45,300 bases of DNA, from contig JAAEPE010000045.1 in assembly GCA_024222395.1 (NCBI GenBank), positions 1 through 45,300 of the forward strand, given 5' to 3'. The position numbers were made by a program, and so were the translations under genes. A model generated the notes under the pieces. That model made no database searches and was not told where the DNA came from. It saw only the letters and a program-made list of their open reading frames with translations. This DNA is from Myxococcales bacterium (lineage in GTDB: Bacteria > Myxococcota_A > Polyangia > Haliangiales > Haliangiaceae). This document shows positions 40,410 to 45,300 of this stretch, piece after piece (the stretch's first letter is position 1; each line of letters starts with the position of its first letter).

Positions 40410-41363
40410 ATGATTAGTAGTATAAACGCTTCCGTGCATGGTGTTGTCGTCGTCGACAAGCCAGGCGGGATGACGTCGGCTAAGGTGGTCGCTTTGGTTA
40501 AACGAGGATTGGGAATCAAGAAGATCGGCCACACCGGAACATTGGATCCGATGGCTACTGGCGTGTTGCCTCTTTGCGTTGGAGAGGGCACCAAGATCGC
40601 GGGCTATCTGCTCTCCGCGGATAAGCACTACTCCGGTGAATTTACACTTGGCGTGCAGACGAACACATTGGATCGGGAAGGTAAGGTCATTGCGGAAGAC
40701 TTGACCCGCGCCGCAGCCATTGGCGAGCAAGATGTTCTTGATGCAATGGTCAAACTGACGGGCGAGCTCGAACAGATTCCTCCCATGTTCTCGGCCATAC
40801 ACCAAAATGGTTGTCGACTGCACACCTTGGCTCGCCAAGGCCAGGAGGTTGTGCGAGAGCCTCGGTCCATCGTGGTGCACGAGTTTGCGCTCCTCTCCTT
40901 CGCTGAGGGCAAAGGCACCTTTGCCGTCTCCGCGAGCAAGGGGACCTACGTTCGGTCGCTCGTGGATGACCTGGGCAAGGCGTTGGGATGCGGCGCGCAC
41001 TTGAGCAAACTCAGGCGAACCCGAGCGGGGCGCTTCACTCTAGATGAGGCTCTGCCACTCGATACGCTGCTCGCGATGGAATCGATGCCCGTGCTTGACC
41101 CAGCCGAGGCAATTTCTCACTTGCCTCTTATTGAGGTGCCTTCAGAGTTGGTGCGTGACATCGCCGACGGAAAACGCCTGGCATGGCAGCTAGTTAGCGA
41201 AGGTGCTCCGCCGGAGGAACCGTTCGGATTGCTCCTGCCCGGCGGGAAAGCACTGCTTGCGATCGCCTGCACAGAGGAAGAAAGGCTGCGGTATCGCAGA
41301 GTCTTCAATTACGGCTTGACGGCGGAGCTTCGATCATCCAATGTCCCGGCCGAAATCGTTTGA
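40410..41363 (+). CDS. truB: tRNA pseudouridine-55 synthase
   Basis: The 317-residue enzyme makes pseudouridine at position 55 of tRNA. VVVVDKPGGMTSAKVV opens the domain. GHTGTLDPMATGVLPLCVG contains the catalytic Asp. KHYSGEFTLGVQTNTLD and the ASKGTYVRSLVDDLGKALG motif follow, with a C-terminal PUA-like part. The ATG at 40410 is 13 bp after the cytochrome stop, with TAGGAA upstream. It precedes rpsO by 21 bp, the widespread truB-rpsO-pnp order. Confidence 0.96.
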   Translation: MISSINASVHGVVVVDKPGGMTSAKVVALVKRGLGIKKIGHTGTLDPMATGVLPLCVGEGTKIAGYLLSADKHYSGEFTLGVQTNTLDREGKVIAEDLTRAAAIGEQDVLDAMVKLTGELEQIPPMFSAIHQNGCRLHTLARQGQEVVREPRSIVVHEFALLSFAEGKGTFAVSASKGTYVRSLVDDLGKALGCGAHLSKLRRTRAGRFTLDEALPLDTLLAMESMPVLDPAEAISHLPLIEVPSELVRDIADGKRLAWQLVSEGAPPEEPFGLLLPGGKALLAIACTEEERLRYRRVFNYGLTAELRSSNVPAEIV

Positions 41364-41384
41364 GATCAAGGAACTACGAAAAAG

Positions 41385-41654
41385 ATGCCTGTTTCACCAG
41401 CTAGAAAAGCCCAGACCATTGAATCCCACCGCACCCACGGCTCTGATACCGGTTCACCAGAAGTGCAGATTGCCCTTTGGACTGAGCGCATTCATCACCT
41501 CACTTCCCACCTAGAGGTGCACAGCAAAGATCACCACTCTCGTCGCGGACTTCTTCGCATGGTTGGTAATCGACGCAGCTTGCTCGACTACCTCAAGCGC
41601 AAGGATTTCGATCGCTACAGGAAGCTCATCGAGAGCCTCGGTCTTCGCAAGTAA
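41385..41654 (+). CDS. rpsO: 30S ribosomal protein S15 (uS15)
   Basis: The 89-residue length is exactly the family size. Conserved parts are [39 protein letters not shown] and [15 protein letters not shown]. It binds 16S rRNA in the central domain early in assembly. AAGGA lies about 14 bases before the ATG. A strong terminator follows 10 bp after the stop. Confidence 0.98.
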   Translation: MPVSPARKAQTIESHRTHGSDTGSPEVQIALWTERIHHLTSHLEVHSKDHHSRRGLLRMVGNRRSLLDYLKRKDFDRYRKLIESLGLRK

Positions 41655-41664
41655 TCTTCTGAAC

Positions 41665-41702
41665 AGAAAGGCGTCCCGAATGCTCGGTGCGCCTTTCTTT
41701 TT
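41665..41702 (+). terminator. Rho-independent terminator after rpsO
   Basis: AGAAAGGCG (41665-41673) pairs with CGCCTTTCT (41690-41698) around a 16-base loop and runs into T residues up to 41702. It should separate the truB-rpsO transcript from pnp, at least partly. Confidence 0.85.
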
Positions 41703-41822
41703 GTAAACATCATTCGGACGTCTTTGCGGGCGGGCCTGATCTTTCAGTTGTGCATATTCTCGGAGACGAGAGTGGATACACCTGAGGGATGAGCCCACGG
41801 CATCGGCGCGAAGGAACGCACT
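41703..41822 (+). promoter_or_regulatory. pnp leader region
   Basis: These 120 bp lie between the rpsO terminator and pnp. TCTCG-GAGA-CGAGA (41758-41771) is a small hairpin with a GNRA-type loop, and AAGGAA is 6 bases before the pnp ATG. A -10-like CATATT occurs at about 41752-41757 without a good -35. In other bacteria pnp leader hairpins serve autoregulation; that is only an analogy here. Confidence 0.4.
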
Positions 41823-43949
41823 ATGAACTTTGTACGTGAAAGTGTCTCTATTGGTGGCAAAGAGCTAACCATCGAAACTGGAAAATGGGCCAAGCAGGCC
41901 TCAGGCTCAATCGTTATTCGCATGGGCGAATCCATGCTGCTGGTTACCGCCAACGGCTCCAAGAGCGTTCGCGAAGGTATGAACTTCATGCCGCTTACCT
42001 GTGAGTACCAAGAGAAGGGCTACGCAGCTGGCCAAATTCCTGGCAACTACTTCCGCCGTGAGGGTCGCCCTTCGGAAGCTGAGATTCTGGTCTGTCGCCT
42101 CATGGACCGACCATGTCGCCCACTCTTTCCAAAGAGCTGGCGCTTCGATACGCAGCTTATCGCCAACGTAATCAGCTTCGATCAAGAGAACGCCACAGAC
42201 GTCCTCGCAATTATCGGTGCTTCTTGCGCCCTTCACATCTCTGACCTTGTCTGGGACGGGCCTCTCGCAGCAATTCGTGTGGGCCGTGTCGACGGCAAAT
42301 TCGTCGCCTACCCAACGTTCGAAGAACGCGACCAGAGCGACCTTGACCTCATCGTCGCTGCAACCGCGGACGCCATCTGCATGGTGGAAGGTGAAATGGC
42401 AGAGCTTGACGAAGAGACCGTCATTGACGCGCTCCTCTTCGCCCACGAGCAAATTCAGCCCGTCATCAAGCTGCAAAACAAGATTCGCAAAGCGGTTGGC
42501 AGGACCAAGCGCGAGTTCATCGAGCCTGTCGCAGACAAGGACATCTTCCTCAAGGTTGAAGAACTCGTCGCAGGCAAAGTCTCTGAGGCTCTCGCTGTTC
42601 GTGAGAAGCACTCTCGCTCCGCTGCTCTTTCGGACGTGAAGGCATTCGCCATGGAGAGCCTTACGAGCGGCGGTATGGCATATGCCGACCGTGCTGGCGA
42701 AGTTGCCGATGCATTTGGCAGTGTCCAGAAGAAGGTTGCTCGCACGCAGACCATCATGACCAAGACTCGCATCGACGGCCGCAAGCCGGAAGATATCCGC
42801 GAGATTTCTTGCGAAGTTGGTGTCCTGCCACGCGCACACGGTTCAGCTCTCTTCACTCGTGGTGAGACTCAGACTCTGGCGTCCGCAACCCTTGGCACCA
42901 AGTACGACGAGCAACGTCTTGACAGCCTCCGTGGTGAAGTTCGCAAGAAGTTCATGATGCACTACAACTTCCCTCCCTTCTGTACAGGTGAGACGAAGAT
43001 GATGCGCGGAACGTCCCGTCGCGAAGTTGGTCACGGCAACCTGGCAATGCGCTCGGTCCAGCGCGTACTTCCTTCTCACGAGGACTTCCCATACACAACT
43101 CGTGTTGTGTCTGAGGTTCTTGAGTCCAACGGATCTAGCTCGATGGCTTCTGTCTGCGGTGGTTCTCTGGCTCTCATGGATGCCGGTGTTCCAACTACTG
43201 CTGCTGTGGCAGGTATCGCCATGGGCCTCATGATGGAGGGCGATGACTACGCAGTTCTCTCCGATATTCTCGGCGACGAGGATCACATCGGTGACATGGA
43301 CTTCAAAGTGACCGGTACCCGCAAGGGCATCTGCGCATTGCAGATGGACATCAAACTCAAGGGCGTCGCCCGCGAGGTTCTTGTCACGGCTCTCAGCCAA
43401 GCCAAGGCAGGTCGTCTCCACATTCTCGACAAGATGGGCGAGGCTCTCGAGACTGCACGCGACGAGCTCAACCCGAACGCTCCACGCATTGAGACCATCC
43501 AGGTCAAGCCAGACAAGATCCGAGACATCATCGGGCCTGGTGGCAAAACCATTCGCGCTATTCAAGAGCAGACCGGCGCCAATGTGGACATCGATGATGC
43601 CGGCGTGGTTTCTATCTCCTCTTCGGACGGCAAGAGCCTCAACCAGGCTATGGCACTTATCAAGGGCCTCACCATGGAAGCCGAGGTCGGCGAGTTCTAT
43701 CACGGCATCGTGAAGCGCTGCGTGGACTTTGGAGCCTTCGTGGAGATCCTTCCCGGTACGGACGGATTGGTTCACATCAGCGAGATTGCCGCCGAGCGCA
43801 TCAACAACGTTACCGACGTTCTAAACGAAGGTGATACTGTGGTCGTGAAGTGTCTCAAGGTTGACCGCGACGGAAAGATACGTCTCTCCATCAAGGAAGC
43901 CCTGGCTGCTGAGCCAGACGAAGCTGACATCAACAACTTCGTAGCCTAG
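41823..43949 (+). CDS. pnp: Polyribonucleotide nucleotidyltransferase (PNPase)
   Basis: The 708-residue enzyme degrades RNA 3' to 5' by phosphorolysis. Two RNase PH domains are present. The first has [21 protein letters not shown]; the second has RRPEDI-like [28 protein letters not shown] and [22 protein letters not shown] helical linker lies between them. The KH domain ([16 protein letters not shown]) and the S1 domain ([18 protein letters not shown]) complete the normal architecture. The gene ends 19 bp before dut. Confidence 0.98.
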   Translation: MNFVRESVSIGGKELTIETGKWAKQASGSIVIRMGESMLLVTANGSKSVREGMNFMPLTCEYQEKGYAAGQIPGNYFRREGRPSEAEILVCRLMDRPCRPLFPKSWRFDTQLIANVISFDQENATDVLAIIGASCALHISDLVWDGPLAAIRVGRVDGKFVAYPTFEERDQSDLDLIVAATADAICMVEGEMAELDEETVIDALLFAHEQIQPVIKLQNKIRKAVGRTKREFIEPVADKDIFLKVEELVAGKVSEALAVREKHSRSAALSDVKAFAMESLTSGGMAYADRAGEVADAFGSVQKKVARTQTIMTKTRIDGRKPEDIREISCEVGVLPRAHGSALFTRGETQTLASATLGTKYDEQRLDSLRGEVRKKFMMHYNFPPFCTGETKMMRGTSRREVGHGNLAMRSVQRVLPSHEDFPYTTRVVSEVLESNGSSSMASVCGGSLALMDAGVPTTAAVAGIAMGLMMEGDDYAVLSDILGDEDHIGDMDFKVTGTRKGICALQMDIKLKGVAREVLVTALSQAKAGRLHILDKMGEALETARDELNPNAPRIETIQVKPDKIRDIIGPGGKTIRAIQEQTGANVDIDDAGVVSISSSDGKSLNQAMALIKGLTMEAEVGEFYHGIVKRCVDFGAFVEILPGTDGLVHISEIAAERINNVTDVLNEGDTVVVKCLKVDRDGKIRLSIKEALAAEPDEADINNFVA

Positions 43950-43968
43950 TTCTCTCGAGATACGTTGG

Positions 43969-44433
43969 ATGAATCCACCGGTGCAAATTAGGCGTCTTCG
44001 CGAAGACGTCGTGCTACCGCGCTACATGAGCGCGGCGGCTGCCGGTGCGGATTTGGCGGCCTGCCTAGACGGCCCGCTGGTTCTCCAGCCGGGGGATAGG
44101 CGCGCTGTAGATACGGGCCTGGCCATGGCAATCGCCGATGGCTATGAGGGCCAAGTGAGGCCCCGTTCGGGGCTTGCAATCAAGCAGGGTCTAACGGTTG
44201 TTAACGCACCGGGGACCATCGATTCAGACTACCGCGGTGAGGTGAAGGTGCTCTTGGTCAACTTGGGCTCCAAGCCCGTGACGATTGCACCCGGGCAGCG
44301 GATTGCCCAACTGGTTATTGCTCCGGTTGTGCAAGCCGACTTCCGCTGTGTGGACGAACTCTCAGATACCGTTCGTGGAGACGGCGGCTTTGGCTCCACG
44401 GGCCGCGGGGGCTCGGAGAACCGAGGCTATTGA
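43969..44433 (+). CDS. dut: dUTP diphosphatase (dUTPase)
   Basis: The 154-residue trimeric enzyme hydrolyses dUTP to dUMP and keeps uracil out of DNA. All five motifs are visible: AAAGADLAA, RPRSGLAIKQG, the GTIDSDYRGEVKV stretch with the catalytic Asp, PGQRIAQLVIAPV and the C-terminal RGDGGFGSTGRG. It follows pnp closely, an arrangement seen in delta-proteobacterial lineages. Downstream the normal gene order breaks into mobile-element debris. Confidence 0.97.
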   Translation: MNPPVQIRRLREDVVLPRYMSAAAAGADLAACLDGPLVLQPGDRRAVDTGLAMAIADGYEGQVRPRSGLAIKQGLTVVNAPGTIDSDYRGEVKVLLVNLGSKPVTIAPGQRIAQLVIAPVVQADFRCVDELSDTVRGDGGFGSTGRGGSENRGY

Positions 44434-44558
44434 ACGGTCCCGTTGATGTCACTGGGGACGCCAATGGGGCGCCCTGTGAGAACGACGATGATGAGGCCAC
44501 TACTCCGAAGATGAAGGAGGCTGTCTCTATGAAGCCGCATCCAGCAGCTGAGGCTTGA
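44430..44558 (+). other. Possible truncated gene start or chance 42-codon frame after dut
   Basis: A TTG overlapping the dut stop (ATTGA) opens a 42-codon frame with an acidic Asn/Asp/Glu-rich stretch (ENDDDEATT). It could be the N-terminus of the gene that once followed dut, cut off by the insertions at 44605, or just chance. No ribosome site or family is recognised. The following 46 bases up to 44604 show nothing. Confidence 0.2.
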
Positions 44559-44604
44559 ACAGCTGAGCCAGAGGTCGTGAGGTCACCTGCGCGGCCGGTT
44601 ATTC

Positions 44605-44720
44605 GTAAGCGCCCGGTGAAGGACAGGTATCGCCCAGGCGGGGCCTCTGCTAGGCGCCGCTTCGACTCTTCGCCCAGTTTTTGAGCAAGAGTTCATCGAG
44701 GCGTTCGAGTTTGTGCCGGC
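44605..44720 (-). mobile_element. Remnant of an IS66-family element: terminus and transposase C-terminal tail
   Basis: GTAAGCGCCCGG at 44605-44616 is the typical start of IS66 terminal repeats. Read on the minus strand just inside it there is a short frame, KLERLDELLLKNWAKSRSGA and stop at 44650-44652. This resembles the extreme C-terminus of the large IS66 transposase (usual form RIDELLPxxW). The rest of the gene is gone, because similarity switches to an IS1380-type transposase near 44720. The family call rests on the terminus plus some 20 residues. Confidence 0.5.
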
Positions 44721-45183
44721 CTGGGCGCGGGCCAACTCAGTCCCTACTAGGCCGACGTTGCGAATGGTGACCGTCAAGAGTTGAGCCGCCATCGCAAACC
44801 AGAGCCTGATAGCATTGCCGCGAAACGTGTGACAGCTCACTCGGTCTCCAAAGAGCTCGAGCTGTACTTCCTTGATGCGATTTTCAATCTCGCCGCGAGC
44901 ACAATAGAGATATTCGTAGACGTAGCGCTTCTCAAATTCCTTGGATGAGAGCGAGGTCACGACAAAACGATGGTTCGCTCCTTTCGATAGATGCTCGGCT
45001 TTGCCGATCACTCGGCGCGTGCAGCTCCATGTCTTTTGTGTCAGATAACGAATCTCTTTGAATGCTCGTGACGCATCACCGGTTCGCAAATGCTCGCGGC
45101 GAGCCCGCTCGGCGGGCTTTGCAAGCATGGATTTGAGTCGCGAATTCGTCGCCAGGCCGATTACATCGTCCAGAGGTATAATG
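44721..45183 (-). pseudogene. IS1380-family transposase, C-terminal fragment
   Basis: The minus-strand frame reads DDVIGLATNSRL, RVIGKAEHLSKGANHRFVV, then YCARGEIENRIKEVQLELF (with the acidic Glu of the DDE site) and HTFRGNAIRLWFAMAA. These match the second half of IS1380 transposases. The frame is open at both ends without a natural start. Its 5' side is cut by an IS66-type terminus at 45184, and its 3' side is fused to IS66 remnant sequence near 44720, giving a foreign tail. It has lost the N-terminal half with the first catalytic Asp residues, so it is inactive. An ATG at 45128 is internal, not a real start. Confidence 0.8.
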
Positions 45184-45300
45184 TAAGCGCCCGGCGATGT
45201 ACATCTAGCCTGAGATTTCGGCAGGGCGGTCGAGTTCTAAGGAGCTAGATCATTTCGAGGAGTTAGCGAAGTGTGGGCCGTCGTCGGTGAATTTGATTGC
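45184..45300. mobile_element. Left end of a second IS66-type element, running out of the window
   Basis: GTAAGCGCCCGGCGATGT starts exactly where the IS1380 transposase frame is interrupted. The first 12 bases equal those at 44605-44616, in the same orientation. About 55 bases inside, AAGGAG (45239-45244) could be a ribosome site for a small first gene of the element, but no convincing start codon follows and the frame cannot be judged in the 56 remaining bases. The right end and the 8-bp target duplication are outside the window. Confidence 0.5.

Noticed and set aside
44583..45128. A complete 181-residue protein on the minus strand at the right end
   Set aside because: The first Met is internal to an IS1380 frame that continues upstream to 45183, and the last 40 residues are out-of-frame IS66 remnant; it is a chimeric pseudogene.
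45184..45300. Start of a new chromosomal gene at the right edge
   Set aside because: An AAGGAG is present, but the only nearby frames lack a good start codon, and the segment begins with an IS66-type terminus.

Overview
The window is moderately GC-rich and densely coded. It looks like a chromosomal segment of a delta-proteobacterial lineage, Myxococcota or Bradymonadota in the broad sense. The grounds are a very long cytoplasmic TPR protein, a bacterial SET-domain protein, a large hybrid histidine kinase, diheme and HEAT-repeat exported proteins, and the order pnp-dut after the nusA-infB cluster. This placement is inference from gene content and style; no rRNA or marker comparison was possible.

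Layout. 1-683: an insertion-sequence fragment fused to a decayed molybdopterin dehydrogenase gene. 718-2432: a SET-domain protein and, divergent from it, a phosphofructokinase. 2612-9022 (minus strand): a probable three-gene operon of two ABC exporter half-transporters with complementary active-site degeneracy, then a hybrid histidine kinase with a pseudo-receiver, a true receiver and a degenerate GGDEF domain. 9190-20424: a single 3,744-residue TPR gene. 20579-23188 (minus): an exported protein with a discoidin-like domain and HEAT-like repeats. 23235-30943: queA-tgt-yajC-secD-secF, a terminator, then recJ. 31145-32458 (minus): a small membrane protein and a Nit1-type amidase. 32704-44433: rimP-nusA-ylxR-infB-rbfA-DHH phosphoesterase-(diheme lipoprotein)-truB-rpsO-pnp-dut, the translation and RNA-turnover cluster. 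44434-45300: remnants of IS66-type and IS1380-type elements.

The most unusual feature is a 162-bp dispersed element with imperfect 28-bp terminal inverted repeats. It occurs three times (2454-2615, 20421-20582, 30971-31132 plus an extended end) and nowhere else that I could find here. Each copy fills the gap between two convergent genes. Its terminal CTAG provides the stop codon of a flanking gene at four of the six gene ends. It is best read as a MITE-like element that inserts at CTAG stop sites and may work as a bidirectional terminator; both readings are inference.

No tRNA, rRNA, CRISPR array or origin was seen. No stretch of 300 bases lacks a feature, apart from the insertion-sequence debris at the right end, which is described.
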